From the NCBI RefSeq assembly GCF_000723885.1, contig NZ_CCDG010000018.1:22964-86963 (forward strand): 64,000 nucleotides of DNA, read 5' to 3'. The notes below the pieces were generated by a model. That model saw nothing but the letters and a program-made list of their open reading frames with translations, was not told the DNA's origin and did not search any database. Both the position numbers and the translations under genes were made by a program. This stretch comes from Paenibacillus camerounensis (lineage in GTDB: Bacteria; Bacillota; Bacilli; Paenibacillales; Paenibacillaceae). Positions 16,505-28,150 of the stretch are shown here, one piece after another. Numbering within the stretch: the stretch's first letter is position 1; every line of letters starts with the position of its first letter.

Positions 16505-18339
16505 CCTTCACTCCCTCCTTGCTGATGCAGCAGAGGCAGCGTAAATGTCACTAAAGAGCCCTCGTTAAGCTCCGACTGCAGGGAAATAGAGCCGCCATGC
16601 GCTTTGACAATTTCCCGGGCAATGGACAGTCCGAGACCTGTGCCCCCCATGTTGCGTGAACGGGCCTTGTCCACCCGGTAGAAGCGTTCAAAGATACGCT
16701 CTATATCCTTCTTCGGAATCCCGATCCCCGAATCACGGACGGAGACGGCCAGCATTCCTTCTTCACTTTTGACAGCCTGCAGGCTGATTGTGCCGCCCTC
16801 CGGCGTATATTTCAGCGCATTGGAGACCAGATTGCCCAGCACCTGATCTATCTGGTCACGGTCCAGCCAGGCCATGGCGACCTCCTTATGCACAATTGTA
16901 TTGATATGAATCCGCTTCTGGCGGATCTGAAACGAGAAGCGGTCAGCAACATCCTCCAGCATCTCAGAGATATCAGTCTGCTGGATACGCAGGCTTGATT
17001 CCTTCGAGTCGAGCCGCGACAGATGCAGCAGATCGGTGACCAGCCGGATCATCCGCTCGGTCTCATTGCGGATGACGCCGACGAACCGTACAGCCAGCTG
17101 CTGGTCATCCAGCGCCCCGTCATCCAGTGCCTCCACGTAGCTCTTAATCGTCGTAAGCGGAGTCCGCAGCTCATGCGAGACGTTGGCTACGAACTCGCGC
17201 CGCGATTCCTCCAGATTCTCCTGCTCGGTAACATCCTGCAGTACAGCAATCGTTCCGGAAATCCCGCCGCCCTCCCGGCGGTGGATCGGAGTAAACGTCA
17301 CCCGTACTATGTTCGGATCTCCGCCGCCCATCGGCGACAGATGAATGAGCGCCGACTGGGCGTTGCCCTCCGCCAGTGAGCCTGTCTGCTCATGATCCAG
17401 ACCGAGCAGCTCGTCAAGCGGTGCGCCCTCCGGCAACGGTCCTTCCGCACCCAGCATATCAGCAGCACGGGTGTTCATCAGAATAACCATGCCGCTCTCG
17501 TCGGTAGCTACTACACCGTCACTCATATTGGTCAGAATAGAGGCAAGCTTCTCCTTCTCTTCCTCATTCTGCGACAAGGCCTCCCTTAACCGGCCTGTCA
17601 TGTAGTTGAAGGCCTGGCTCAGCTGTCCGATCTCATCATTGCCGAATTCCGGCATCTTGCGGTGAAACTTGCCTTCGGCAAGCGCAGTCGCATGCCGGGT
17701 CATCTCCTTGATCGGATGGGTAATGGTATGGGCCAGAATGACGCATAACACCGCCGTCAGCGCCAGGGCAAGCAGCAGCCCCGAAAGAAATACGCTGTTG
17801 ATCCGGCTCATAGTGGCATAGAGATCCTTCATATCAGCGGCAATATAGATCGCTCCAACTACCTTATCACCGGAGAGCACAGGCTTCGCTACTACTTTCT
17901 TGCGCACATTGTCATCGGCAATAATATATTCCTCGTTGTCACTAATACCCTGCAGTGCGCGGCTGACCACGGTCTGGGTATTGCGCTGCCCGACATAATC
18001 ATTCTGGGAAGGAACCGAAGTTGTAATGATCTTTCCGCTCGCATCCAGCACCTGAATCTCCGCGCCGTTAATATAGAGATTGTTGACCATGCCGCGCAGG
18101 CTCTCTACTGCGGTCTCTTCATCTGCCGTTCCGGTTTCGCTGCCAAGCTTGTCTGCGGTCAGTATAGACAGCATCTCAGCCCGCGCCTTCAGATCCTTGG
18201 TGAAATTATCGGTCAGGGAATTCTTCATCGAGCTGACAAAATAAACCCCGATCAGCTGCATCGCCACCAGGATCAGCAGGACATAGATGATAGTCAGCCT
18301 GGCCTGAATCGTCCGGAAAAAGGACAGCCCTTTCTTCAT
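16501..18339 (-). CDS. walK: WalK sensor histidine kinase
   Basis: The 612-residue kinase starts at ATG 18339, which shares one base with the walR stop; a GTG immediately before it is the alternative. It has two membrane helices (about 14-34 and 183-205) around an extracellular sensing (Cache/PAS-like) loop, then HAMP (about 206-258), a cytoplasmic PAS domain (about 262-375), the phosphorylated His in VSHELRTPLTT (about 389) and an ATPase domain with N, G1 (DSGIGIP) and G2 boxes. WalK senses the state of the cell wall and phosphorylates WalR to control wall hydrolases. It is essential in relatives. Confidence 0.95.
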   Translation of the reverse strand: MKKGLSFFRTIQARLTIIYVLLILVAMQLIGVYFVSSMKNSLTDNFTKDLKARAEMLSILTADKLGSETGTADEETAVESLRGMVNNLYINGAEIQVLDASGKIITTSVPSQNDYVGQRNTQTVVSRALQGISDNEEYIIADDNVRKKVVAKPVLSGDKVVGAIYIAADMKDLYATMSRINSVFLSGLLLALALTAVLCVILAHTITHPIKEMTRHATALAEGKFHRKMPEFGNDEIGQLSQAFNYMTGRLREALSQNEEEKEKLASILTNMSDGVVATDESGMVILMNTRAADMLGAEGPLPEGAPLDELLGLDHEQTGSLAEGNAQSALIHLSPMGGGDPNIVRVTFTPIHRREGGGISGTIAVLQDVTEQENLEESRREFVANVSHELRTPLTTIKSYVEALDDGALDDQQLAVRFVGVIRNETERMIRLVTDLLHLSRLDSKESSLRIQQTDISEMLEDVADRFSFQIRQKRIHINTIVHKEVAMAWLDRDQIDQVLGNLVSNALKYTPEGGTISLQAVKSEEGMLAVSVRDSGIGIPKKDIERIFERFYRVDKARSRNMGGTGLGLSIAREIVKAHGGSISLQSELNEGSLVTFTLPLLHQQGGSEG

Positions 18340-19070
18340 CACAGGCCCCCGCTTTTGGGGCTGTGCATCAAATAGCCGAGCCCGCGCCGGGTGAAGATAT
18401 ATTCCGGCTTACTTGGATTCTCCTCAATTTTCTCTCTCAGCCGCCGGATCGTGACATCCACGGTCCGCACGTCACCGAAATATTCAAATCCCCATACCGC
18501 CTGCAGAAGATGCTCCCGTGTCATCACTTTGCCCGCGTGACGGATCATATAATAGAGCAGCTCATATTCACGGTGGGTCAGATCCAGCGGCTCGCCGTCC
18601 TTATAAACCATGTACATATCGGTATCGACGAATAACCCGAAATGATGAACGCCCTGCTTGCTCTCCGCTGTATCGCTCAACGGACCTGAAGATACCGGCT
18701 TATGCTGCCGCCGCATCTGCGCCTTGACTCTGGCCAGCAGCTCACGCGTGCTGAAGGGCTTGGTCACATAATCATCGGCACCAAGCTCCAGACCCAGCAC
18801 CTTATCAATCTCCCCGTCCTTGGCGGTCAGCATGATGATCGGAATATCGAGATGGGCCTGGCGTACCTCACGGCATACATCCATTCCGTCCTTGCCGGGA
18901 AGCATCAGATCGAGCAGCATCAGATCAGGGCGTTTGGATAGCGCAAGCTCCACTGCACTGTTGCCGTCAAAAGCGCAGATTACCTCATAGCCTTCTTTTT
19001 CTAAATTGAACTTCAAAATATCAGCAATAGGCTGTTCATCGTCAACTACCAGGATCGTTCCCATCTGCAT
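18339..19070 (-). CDS. walR: WalR response regulator (OmpR family)
   Basis: The 243-residue regulator has a receiver domain with the acidic pair DDE (residues 10-12), phospho-acceptor Asp54 (LLDLMLPG) and a Lys in VTKPF, then an OmpR-type winged-helix DNA-binding domain (about 135-235, [11 protein letters not shown]). ATG 19070 is taken because AGGTGA lies ten bases upstream; a second ATG two codons later is possible. WalR binds TGTWA-type direct repeats and governs wall hydrolase genes. It heads the walRKHIJ cluster. Confidence 0.95.
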   Translation of the reverse strand: MQMGTILVVDDEQPIADILKFNLEKEGYEVICAFDGNSAVELALSKRPDLMLLDLMLPGKDGMDVCREVRQAHLDIPIIMLTAKDGEIDKVLGLELGADDYVTKPFSTRELLARVKAQMRRQHKPVSSGPLSDTAESKQGVHHFGLFVDTDMYMVYKDGEPLDLTHREYELLYYMIRHAGKVMTREHLLQAVWGFEYFGDVRTVDVTIRRLREKIEENPSKPEYIFTRRGLGYLMHSPKSGGL

Positions 19071-19164
19071 ATGCTCAGCTTCACCTTTCTCGCCATACTT
19101 TTCATTGATTCCTTTATTTTAACATACCTGTCCTGGCGCCACACCCTGCCTCGGCTAAATATAA

Positions 19165-19191
19165 AGCCGCCCGAAAAGGTTTCGGACGGCT
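19165..19191 (-). terminator. Terminator of the LysM/G5/M23 gene
   Basis: AGCCGTCCGAAA and TTCGGGCGGCT pair on the minus strand (one G-U pair), followed by TTATATTT. It isolates the peptidase gene from walR. Confidence 0.8.
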
Positions 19192-19207
19192 GGACAGTAA
19201 GAATGAA

Positions 19208-20755
19208 TTATTTCAGATATTTCAACGGATTAACAGCAGTACCGTTCTTTCGGATTTCAAAATGCAGGTGGGTACCGGTCGAACGCCCTGTATTGCCCAT
19301 AATCCCGATTTTGCCTCCCTGCTCAAGCCGCTGTCCCACAGATACAGCAATGCTGCGCAGATGCCCGTAATAGGTTACGTACCCGTTCTTGTGATCAACA
19401 ATAACGACATTGCCGTATCCGCTCTGCACACCGGCAAAGGTTACTGTACCGGCATCAGCAGCTTTAATCGTGCGGTTGCCGGATACAAGATCGACGCCTT
19501 TATGGGCACGTCCCCAACGTTCGCCGAAGCTGCTGGATAATGTTGCACCGCTGACCGGCCAGGCAAACATTCCTGTTCCCTCACCGACAACCTTGGTACC
19601 CTGATAGACGACCTCCGGCAGCGAAGCCTGCAGCACCGTCTGTCCCAGCCACTCTTCCTTAACCACCAGGCCGTTCTCCTTTGTTAACCGGTACTGCATT
19701 TCTTTAAGCCCGGTCTGGCCCGGACGTACAACCTTCCGCTTGCCTGCAGCCAGCTGATCGCTAGTACGCACAATAACCTCAGGCTCAGTAACCATCTGCT
19801 CAGTTACCTGTTCAACGGTTACAACGGTAAGCTCCGGCTGCGGCACGGTAAGCTGCAGCTCATCCCCGATCTGCAGGGTAAGCTCTTTGACCGAAGGGTT
19901 ATTCTTGAAAATATCTGCCTGCGTAATACTGAAGCGTGTAGCAATTCCTGAAACTGTGTCACCTTCCTGAACGGTATAGACCAGCGGCTCTTCCTTGCCT
20001 TCAGTCAGTGCCTTAACCGCTTCCTCTACCGTGAGTACCTTATTAGGGTCCGCCTTAACGGGGACAATCGTTACGTCTTCCTCAATGGAAGCTGATTCTG
20101 CCTGTCCCGCACTAGTCGAAGCTGCTGCCTTACTGGTTGCTGCCGTTCTCTTCAGCTGTGCACCTGCTGGCTCTGACGCCTCCGGCAGATAATGAGCCTT
20201 CACACCCTCCAGGACGGCAGCTGCAGTCTCCTGATCCTTCACGATACCGATAGATTTGCCGTCGACAGTCAATTGTACGCCGATCGCGTAGGCCTTGAGC
20301 ATGCCATCCAGCTTGTCCAGTGTGGCTGTACTATCCACCTCAGGCTTGTAAGCTGACTCCTCTTCGGTAGTAATACCGTCTGTCTGCAGGATCATGACCG
20401 AATCGGGATACTTGGTCTGATATTCCTCCTGTTTCTGATCAAACAGCTGATTCAGCTCGGCTTGCTGGCTGATCTTTCCGATCTCTTCGCCCTTCACCAG
20501 TACCTTGTAATAAGTTACCGTATGTCCGGCTACATACTTCTTCTCTGCCCCGATCAGGAAAGCAGACAAAAGCACAAGCCCGGCAGATGCCGTAATCCAG
20601 GAACGCCGTAATCTCCGCGGCTTGAGCTCCTGATGAAAGACATTAGCTTCGCCGGAGGCACGAATGCCCTGTTGACTCTCTGCACCAGATCCTGCGGAGG
20701 CTTCATCGCTGCCCCGCAGCTTCCCCATCCGGCGCATGAACTTAAATCCCTTCAT
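19208..20755 (-). CDS. Membrane-anchored LysM-G5-M23 cell-wall endopeptidase
   Basis: The 515-residue protein starts MKGFKFMRRMGKLRG at ATG 20755, with GGGAGAG upstream. A basic cytoplasmic head is followed by a membrane helix (about 52-70), an extracellular linker region, a LysM domain (about 259-304) for peptidoglycan binding, a G5 domain (about 305-385) and a lysostaphin-type M23 peptidase with zinc ligands His418, Asp422 and the HLH pair (His496/His498). All catalytic residues are present, so it should cut peptide cross-links in the wall. It lies directly upstream of walR and could belong to the WalR regulon, an inference from location only. Confidence 0.9.
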   Translation of the reverse strand: MKGFKFMRRMGKLRGSDEASAGSGAESQQGIRASGEANVFHQELKPRRLRRSWITASAGLVLLSAFLIGAEKKYVAGHTVTYYKVLVKGEEIGKISQQAELNQLFDQKQEEYQTKYPDSVMILQTDGITTEEESAYKPEVDSTATLDKLDGMLKAYAIGVQLTVDGKSIGIVKDQETAAAVLEGVKAHYLPEASEPAGAQLKRTAATSKAAASTSAGQAESASIEEDVTIVPVKADPNKVLTVEEAVKALTEGKEEPLVYTVQEGDTVSGIATRFSITQADIFKNNPSVKELTLQIGDELQLTVPQPELTVVTVEQVTEQMVTEPEVIVRTSDQLAAGKRKVVRPGQTGLKEMQYRLTKENGLVVKEEWLGQTVLQASLPEVVYQGTKVVGEGTGMFAWPVSGATLSSSFGERWGRAHKGVDLVSGNRTIKAADAGTVTFAGVQSGYGNVVIVDHKNGYVTYYGHLRSIAVSVGQRLEQGGKIGIMGNTGRSTGTHLHFEIRKNGTAVNPLKYLK

Positions 20756-21094
20756 GAAACTCTCCCTTTCAATCCGCCCATTCAGTCCGCTCATAGAAAG
20801 CGGCCAAGCTTGTTATGCGACCCCTTTTATATATTCTGCTGCATCCATTTCTCTATTTGCGTTAGTGTGAATGATCTATGTTGTCGGTTATAAATAATGC
20901 CTAAAAACTTAAGCTTTTTGTCCCTGAAAAGGTTACAAAAAATTAACCCCTTCTAGTCCTTTTTTACTGTAACATAGCCGGGAGAAAAATTTCAACTTTG
21001 TGTACATGGCAAAACCCGCGTTTATCGCGGGTTTTTATTGATAAAATGCGGTTTAAACATCTTCCCTGTGTCCAAAAAGTGACAATTTTCATTA
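20756..21094. other. Gene-free stretch with terminator, upstream of the M23 gene
   Basis: About 340 bases hold the M23 promoter region and the terminator of the next gene (21012-21034). The minus strand has TGTTAC and TGTAAC hexamers (near 20930-20975) that resemble WalR half-sites, but I do not find a clean pair with five-base spacing. Confidence 0.4.
21012..21034 (-). terminator. Terminator downstream of the 211-residue membrane protein gene
   Basis: AAACCCGCG-TTTAT-CGCGGGTTT is a perfect 9-bp stem with T residues at both ends. It follows the minus-strand gene ending at 21095. Confidence 0.8.
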
Positions 21095-21730
21095 TTATGG
21101 ATTGCTGTCCGTTTCCGGTGTAAGCATTTTCATTAGAAGCTCATATTCATCCTGATTTACGTATTTGGCAATAACCTCCTGTATTTCCTTAACCTCTGTT
21201 TCTGTTAAGCCATCCTCCATAGCTGTAGAGATTGCCTGCATCTCCTCCTGCGGCAGCTTGGTCATCAGGATATTAAAGATACCTACTTTATCCGCTTCCG
21301 GTATGTTATCCTTCATTTCATTCATGTCACCTGGAGTCATTACAAGCTGCCCGTCCCGTTTGCTTGTATCCGTATCCTCTTCAGCCGCCGGCTGTCCCAT
21401 AACAGCTAATGCATCCTCAGGCACCTTCTCTTCTACAGGCTTGTCACTGTCCTGAGCAGGAGTACCTTCCCTGTTCTCTCCGCCGCCATCATCTGCAGCA
21501 GGCTCCTTAGTCTTGTCAGCGGTACCGCCGGAGTCCGTTTTTGTATTCATTCCGGTCAGACTTTTGACAAACCCGCCGATGCCCGGCGCCGGGCCGTCCA
21601 GCTTAATATCAAAGCTTGCCAGAACAGACTGAATATAGGTATTCACTACAAAAGCAGTGGTCAATACCGAAAGTGCACTGGCCAGTACAACGATTAGGCA
21701 TACGCCGATTGCATATTTAACAATTCTCAT
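21095..21730 (-). CDS. Hypothetical membrane-anchored protein with acidic linker
   Basis: The 211-residue protein starts MRIVKYAIGVCLIVV; ATG 21730 is spaced six bases from AAGGGAGAG, which rules out the ATG just before it. One membrane helix (about 6-30) is followed by a short outer segment, a long Gly/Asp/Glu/Thr-rich disordered linker (about 60-130), and a C-terminal helical region (about 140-205) rich in Glu and Met with LPQEEMQAISTAMEDGLTE. I do not recognise a family. The build suggests a tethered helical domain displayed outside the membrane. It is followed by its own terminator and preceded by purA's. Confidence 0.75.
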   Translation of the reverse strand: MRIVKYAIGVCLIVVLASALSVLTTAFVVNTYIQSVLASFDIKLDGPAPGIGGFVKSLTGMNTKTDSGGTADKTKEPAADDGGGENREGTPAQDSDKPVEEKVPEDALAVMGQPAAEEDTDTSKRDGQLVMTPGDMNEMKDNIPEADKVGIFNILMTKLPQEEMQAISTAMEDGLTETEVKEIQEVIAKYVNQDEYELLMKMLTPETDSNP

Positions 21731-21861
21731 CTTCATCTCTCCCTTGCACGCTGTCATTTCCAGTATTGACCATAAAATGCACCGGGAAACATGCACCAGA
21801 GGGTCAGTGAAGGCTTAACTGGAGATGCTGCACCTGCATAGAGCAGAGTCGATGTACGCAA

Positions 21862-21884
21862 AAAAGACCCCGTAGGGGTCTTTT
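21862..21884 (-). terminator. Terminator of purA
   Basis: AAAAGACCCC-GTA-GGGGTCTTTT is a perfect 10-bp hairpin with a T-run on the minus strand, 15 bases after the purA stop. Confidence 0.9.
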
Positions 21885-21898
21885 CGTATATCAGCTTA

Positions 21899-23339
<1,441 letters not shown>

Positions 23340-23346
23340 ATAAAAA

Positions 23347-23380
23347 CGAACGATCACACAATGAAATGTATGATCGTTCG
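23347..23380 (-). terminator. Terminator of the helicase gene, with PurBox-like arms
   Basis: CGAACGATCATACA pairs with TGTGTGATCGTTCG (14 bp, one G-U pair, 6-base loop), followed by TTTTTATTT on the minus strand. This is a strong terminator for the helicase gene ending at 23400. The inverted arms also read as two CGAAC-containing PurBoxes just upstream of the purA -35, so the site may serve both functions. Confidence 0.8.
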
Positions 23381-23399
23381 GATATTGTGCTTAATTTGC

Positions 23400-24761
23400 C
23401 TAACCTGCAAACGGTTCGGCGTGTGCCCGCTCGTAGTTGACGAACTTGTTAAAGTTCTTCAGGAATACAAGCTCTACCGTGCCTACCGGGCCGTTACGCT
23501 GCTTGGCAATAATAATTTCGATAATATTCTTCTTCTCCGTGTCCTGGTTATAGTAGTCATCACGGTACAGGAAGGCTACGATATCGGCATCCTGCTCAAT
23601 CGAACCGGATTCACGAAGGTCACTCATCATCGGACGCTTATCCTGACGCTGCTCCACACCGCGGCTGAGCTGGGAGAGGGCAATAACCGGAACATCCAGC
23701 TCACGGGCGATCTGCTTCAGGGTACGGGATATTTCAGAGACCTCCTGCTGGCGGTTCTCGCCTGCCTTACCGCGGCCCTGAATCAGCTGCAGGTAATCGA
23801 TGACGATCATGCCAAGGCCTTTTTCCTTCTTCAGCCTGCGGCATTTCGCGCGGATGTCCGTAACTGTAATCCCGGGGGTATCATCAATGTAAATTTCCGA
23901 CTCGCCCAGGGCCTGTATGCCCATCGTCAGCTTCGACCAGTCATCATCATTCTTGAACTCACCGGTACGCATAATATTCGCATCCAGATTAGCTTCAGCA
24001 CAGATCATACGCTGGACCAGCTGCGCCGCCGACATTTCCAGACTGAAAATCGCAACAGTCTCTTTGGCCCGGACCGCTACATTCTGGCATATATTCAGTG
24101 CAAATGCCGTCTTGCCGACAGAAGGACGCGCAGCAACGATAATCAGGTCATTGCGCTGAAAGCCGTTGGTCATATGGTCAAGGTCAACGAAGCCGCTTGG
24201 AATCCCCGAGGTACCGCCTTTATTCTGATGGAGCAGCTCCACCCGGTCAAATACCTCCATTACTACATCGCGGATAGCAATGAAGCCGCTGCCGCTGCGC
24301 CGGTTGGAGATTTCCAGGATGCGCCGCTCGGCATCGCTCAGCATGATGCCTACATCCTCGCCGCCGGTATAGCCCTCGCTGACAATCTGAGTCGCTGTAC
24401 GGATAAGCCGCCGCAGCATCGCCTTTTCTTCGATGATCTGTGCATAATAGTCCACATTGGCTGCAGTCGGCACTGCATGGGCCAGCTTAGCCAAATAGCT
24501 GACACCGCCGATATCCTCAAGCTCTCCCTTATCCTGAAGCCGGGAGGTCAGTGTAATCAGGTCAATCGGCTGGCTCTCTTCTCCGAGCTGCACCATCGCC
24601 TCAAAGATCATCTGATGCGGTTTGTCGTAGAAGTCTTCGGTGTTCACCCGCTCCATCGCGGTAATCAGCGCTTCATCATTCAGCAGAACAGCACCTAGTA
24701 CAGCCTGCTCCGCTTCCAGGTTCTGCGGGGGAATCCGATCGAAAAAGAGATCTCCGCCCAT
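23400..24761 (-). CDS. dnaB: Replicative DNA helicase (DnaB; DnaC in Bacillus naming)
   Basis: The 453-residue helicase starts MGGDLFFDRIPPQNLEAEQAV. It has the N-terminal dimer domain (about 1-150), a linker, and a RecA-like motor with Walker A ARPSVGKTAF (about 210) and Walker B MIVIDYLQLIQG followed by SQLSRGVEQRQDKRP. It unwinds DNA ahead of the polymerase as a hexamer. GGAGGAG lies before the ATG, within the end of rplI. The gene order gdpP-rplI-dnaB-purA matches that of other Bacillales near the origin. Confidence 0.96.
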   Translation of the reverse strand: MGGDLFFDRIPPQNLEAEQAVLGAVLLNDEALITAMERVNTEDFYDKPHQMIFEAMVQLGEESQPIDLITLTSRLQDKGELEDIGGVSYLAKLAHAVPTAANVDYYAQIIEEKAMLRRLIRTATQIVSEGYTGGEDVGIMLSDAERRILEISNRRSGSGFIAIRDVVMEVFDRVELLHQNKGGTSGIPSGFVDLDHMTNGFQRNDLIIVAARPSVGKTAFALNICQNVAVRAKETVAIFSLEMSAAQLVQRMICAEANLDANIMRTGEFKNDDDWSKLTMGIQALGESEIYIDDTPGITVTDIRAKCRRLKKEKGLGMIVIDYLQLIQGRGKAGENRQQEVSEISRTLKQIARELDVPVIALSQLSRGVEQRQDKRPMMSDLRESGSIEQDADIVAFLYRDDYYNQDTEKKNIIEIIIAKQRNGPVGTVELVFLKNFNKFVNYERAHAEPFAG

Positions 24762-24762
24762 T

Positions 24763-25209
24763 CTACTCCTCCGTTACCTGAACCGTGAGGTTAGCCTTTA
24801 CTTCAGTATGCAGCTTCACATGAATCTGGAATTTGCCGACATGGCGGATCGGATCACTCAGCTCAATCTTGCGTTTATCAATAACGATGCCCTGTGTAGC
24901 CGCCAGTGTCTCAGCAATCTGCTTGCTGGTAATTGCCCCGAACAGACGGCCGCCTTCACCTGATTTCGCTTTCAGCGTCAAGGTCAGCTCGTCCAGCTTC
25001 TTGCCCAGCTGTACAGCTTCCTCTTTCTCCTGCTCCTTCTTGCGCAGCTCAGCAGCAGCCTGGTTCTCCAGTGTCTTTACATTACCGTCGGTAGCCGGAC
25101 GCACGAGTCCGCGCGGCAGCAGGAAGTTTGTTGCATAGCCTTCTGATACCTCTTTAACCTGTCCCTTTTTGCCTTGACCCTTAACATCCTTTAAGAAAAT
25201 GACCTTCAT
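24763..25209 (-). CDS. rplI: 50S ribosomal protein L9
   Basis: The 148-residue protein starts [20 protein letters not shown], the hallmark of L9, with the N-terminal 23S-binding domain, a long connecting helix (about 40-75) and a C-terminal domain. It stabilises the ribosome near the L1 stalk and affects reading-frame fidelity. Its ATG overlaps the gdpP stop by four bases, and its own stop lies one base before the helicase ATG, so the three genes form a tight unit. Confidence 0.97.
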   Translation of the reverse strand: MKVIFLKDVKGQGKKGQVKEVSEGYATNFLLPRGLVRPATDGNVKTLENQAAAELRKKEQEKEEAVQLGKKLDELTLTLKAKSGEGGRLFGAITSKQIAETLAATQGIVIDKRKIELSDPIRHVGKFQIHVKLHTEVKANLTVQVTEE

Positions 25210-27215
25210 TCGAACAGCCCCTCTTTCGCTTCAATTTCAGCCAGCACTTCCAGCAGTCTGGCCTCTGCTTCCTTGCATGTTCCTTCAAGCTGCACAGCCG
25301 CGTTGGACAGATGCCCGCCGCCGCCCAGCTTTTCCATTACAACCTGCACATTCATTCTGCCGAGTGAACGGGCACTGATGCCGATCAGGCCGTCAGGCCG
25401 CTCGCTGATGACAAAGGATGCCACAACATTCGTCATGCCGAGCAGAGTATCTGCAGTCTGGGCAATAAGCAGCTGCGGAATTTTCATCCCGGGTGCAGTT
25501 ACAACCAGCGCTATGTGATCATAGACCATCCGCGCATGCTTAATGATTTCGGCTTTGGAGATATACTCCTGAAGATCCTCCTTCAGCATACGCTGAATCA
25601 GAATCGTATCGGCACCGATCCGCCGCAGGAAGCCTGCCGCCTCAAAGGTACGCGATCCGGTATGGAGGGCAAAATGCTTCGTATCGACTGTAATTCCAGC
25701 CAGCAGCATCGTCGCCTCCAGCGGGGTTAGCTTAATTTTGTCGTGGATATACTGCAGCAGCTCTGTTACCAGCTCGCAGGTTGAAGAGGCGTAAGGCTCC
25801 AGATAGACCAGCACGGCATCATTGATAAATTCCTCACCCCGCCGGTGATGGTCCACCACAACGATCCGGCTGGCATACTGCACAAGCCGGGGCTCCATTG
25901 TCATAGAAGCCTTATGGGTATCCACAACGATAAGCAGCGTGTGCTCCGTCATAATCTGCAGTGCCTGCTCTGTGCTGATAAAGCTCCGGTGCAGCTCCTC
26001 GTCCCGCTTGATCTGCTCCATCATCCGGGTAATGGAAGGATTGGGCCCTTCCAAGACGATGCTTGCTTCCACATTGTACATCTGTGCTGCCTTAAGCAGC
26101 CCGATTGAAGCGCCTATAGCATCTATATCGGGCGTACGGTGGCCCATAATCAGCACCCGGTCGCTTTCCTGCATCAGGTCGCGCAGCGCATGGGCAATGA
26201 CCCTGGCCCGGACTCTGGTCCGCTTCTCGGCAGCATTACTCTTGCCGCCGTAGAAGGACAGTCGCTGTCCGGCCTTCACGGCAGCCTGATCACCGCCGCG
26301 TCCCAGCGCCATGTCCAGGCTGGACTGCGCCAGCGCCCCCAGCTCACTGGCTGATTCGGAGCCGTACGCCAGTCCGATGCTCAGCGTCATCGGCACCTTA
26401 AGATCGGCTGTCATTTCACGCACCTCATCAAGGATGACAAAACGGCTCTCCTCCAGCGCCTGCAGACTGCGGTGATTGAGCAGCATCAGATAACGCTCCG
26501 AAGACAGCCTCCGCAGATATACCTCAAACTGCTTGCTCCACTCTGTAATCTCGCTGGCCACCTTGGCAATCAGCGAGGTGCGCTGCTGGTCATCCATGCC
26601 CTGGGCTGCCTCATCAAGATTGTCCATCATGACAATGCCGATGGCCAGCTTCTCTTCCTCATAACGCTCGCGAAGCACAACAAGCTCCGTAATATCGTAC
26701 AAGTACAGCATTCGTTCACTGGGAATAATTACGGCCTGGTAATACCGGTCGTCTACGCTGATTTCCTGCCGGATATCCTTCAGTGTCCCGATATCCCTGG
26801 CAGCTTCACGTTTCACCGGCCCGCCGCTGGCCAGCGAAGGCACGATATCCGGCAATAGCTCCTGCAGTTCCCCGCCTACCAGCGTTTTGCGGCTGAAGAT
26901 GTCACTGGCATTGCGGTTATGCCATTCCACAGTACGGTCTTCACTGTACAGGATGATACCGAGCGGAAGCAGGCTGACCGCCTCACCCTCCACCCGCTTG
27001 ATCCGGAAGGACAACCCGTTAATGTACTCCACCAGATTACGCCGGAACGAGAGCTCCGCCTGCAGCATCGAGAAGCACAGAGTGCCTGCCAGAAACAGGC
27101 TGGCTACACCCAGAACCCAGTTATAGATGCTGACGATGATAATAAGGACCAGCATCAGCAGGAACGCCCAAACGGTATGATAGCCGTGCCAGCGTCTTTG
27201 CAGAAATTTAGGCAT
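25206..27215 (-). CDS. gdpP: GdpP c-di-AMP phosphodiesterase
   Basis: The 669-residue protein has two N-terminal membrane helices (about 12-50), a degenerate PAS domain (about 75-170), a degenerate GGDEF domain (about 175-305, no GGDEF motif) and DHH/DHHA1 phosphoesterase domains (about 340-660). Catalytic motifs include [27 protein letters not shown] and the final GGGGH loop. GdpP cleaves the essential second messenger c-di-AMP to 5'-pApA and thereby affects potassium balance, wall stress and beta-lactam tolerance. It sits between yybS and rplI, the usual place. Confidence 0.95.
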   Translation of the reverse strand: MPKFLQRRWHGYHTVWAFLLMLVLIIIVSIYNWVLGVASLFLAGTLCFSMLQAELSFRRNLVEYINGLSFRIKRVEGEAVSLLPLGIILYSEDRTVEWHNRNASDIFSRKTLVGGELQELLPDIVPSLASGGPVKREAARDIGTLKDIRQEISVDDRYYQAVIIPSERMLYLYDITELVVLRERYEEEKLAIGIVMMDNLDEAAQGMDDQQRTSLIAKVASEITEWSKQFEVYLRRLSSERYLMLLNHRSLQALEESRFVILDEVREMTADLKVPMTLSIGLAYGSESASELGALAQSSLDMALGRGGDQAAVKAGQRLSFYGGKSNAAEKRTRVRARVIAHALRDLMQESDRVLIMGHRTPDIDAIGASIGLLKAAQMYNVEASIVLEGPNPSITRMMEQIKRDEELHRSFISTEQALQIMTEHTLLIVVDTHKASMTMEPRLVQYASRIVVVDHHRRGEEFINDAVLVYLEPYASSTCELVTELLQYIHDKIKLTPLEATMLLAGITVDTKHFALHTGSRTFEAAGFLRRIGADTILIQRMLKEDLQEYISKAEIIKHARMVYDHIALVVTAPGMKIPQLLIAQTADTLLGMTNVVASFVISERPDGLIGISARSLGRMNVQVVMEKLGGGGHLSNAAVQLEGTCKEAEARLLEVLAEIEAKEGLFE

Positions 27216-27226
27216 GACCTCTCACC

Positions 27227-28144
27227 CTATCGTTTCGATTTCTTCACAAACTCCCGCAGCGGGAACGCAATGTCGATCACACCGATAATCCAAAGTCCCG
27301 GCACCCAGAGCACCAGCAGTGACAGCACGATCGCCACGACCTTGCTCCACTTGAGCTTATGGACGATAAAGAACATGAACCCGATCGTCTGAATGATGAA
27401 TACAGCCTGCAGCAGCGGAAGCAGGTTCGCGCTGATCATCGGCATAAAACCGCTGTCTGAATTCCCGAAAATAAAGGTGATTACAACACCAATCAGATAA
27501 TACCAGATAAACGATCTTGAAAGTTTCCAATCCCGTGCAGGCTTCAGCCTTGGAACCGCATATTCCATACTGTTCAGAATAGGACGGACGATGGAATGGG
27601 TAATAACCGCCATTACGAAGGAGCTTAGAATCAGCGTGATCGGAATGACCTGAATGGTCCGGAAGCTGATGTCACTTATATCCTTTGAGGTAAGGACAAA
27701 CTCGCTTGCGAGCGGGTTGCCAGTGCCAAGGTCAGCAAACATGGCAGCAACCATTTCCACTGTGTCGGTTACGTAGCTGGACAGGTCAAAATTAAACAGG
27801 GCCGCCCCTACGACCAGAAGCAGCAAAAACTCTCCCAGAATCGTAATGGTGCCGGCAAGGATGGTTGACAGTGCCGAGGCGCGTTTCTTGTACCATCGCC
27901 CCATGACCAGCGCAGGAATCAGAAAATAGAGCGCTAACAGCACATAGATAGGTGTAATCAAGCCAACAATCAGCAAAACGGGCAGCAGATGCAGAATAAA
28001 CTGTTTAGTGTTCAGGGTTGTGAACAGTACTACAGCCGGAATAGTCAGGAACAATGTAGTAATAATTAGCAGCGGAGTCGATAAGGATAGCAGCAGCAGT
28101 AAATATGCAACGCTCCATGCCACAGATGTCCAGCGGAATTTCAA
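27227..28144 (-). CDS. YybS-like DUF2232 membrane protein
   Basis: The 305-residue protein is almost all hydrophobic, with about eight membrane helices. It starts at a TTG codon (28144) preceded by AGAGGTG at seven bases; no ATG fits better. The location upstream of gdpP and the length match YybS (DUF2232), a family of unknown function with the topology of a transporter or ECF-type S component. It ends 11 bases before gdpP and is probably co-transcribed with it. Confidence 0.85.
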   Translation of the reverse strand: MKFRWTSVAWSVAYLLLLLSLSTPLLIITTLFLTIPAVVLFTTLNTKQFILHLLPVLLIVGLITPIYVLLALYFLIPALVMGRWYKKRASALSTILAGTITILGEFLLLLVVGAALFNFDLSSYVTDTVEMVAAMFADLGTGNPLASEFVLTSKDISDISFRTIQVIPITLILSSFVMAVITHSIVRPILNSMEYAVPRLKPARDWKLSRSFIWYYLIGVVITFIFGNSDSGFMPMISANLLPLLQAVFIIQTIGFMFFIVHKLKWSKVVAIVLSLLVLWVPGLWIIGVIDIAFPLREFVKKSKR

Positions 28145-28150
28145 CAGTTT

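Noticed and set aside
20925..20975. WalR operator upstream of the M23 peptidase gene
   Set aside because: TGTTAC and TGTAAC half-sites occur but not as a direct repeat with five-base spacing.
23361..24698. Plus-strand open frame of 445 codons opposite the helicase gene
   Set aside because: It is a mirror of the helicase coding sequence, lacks a ribosome site and has no recognisable protein features.
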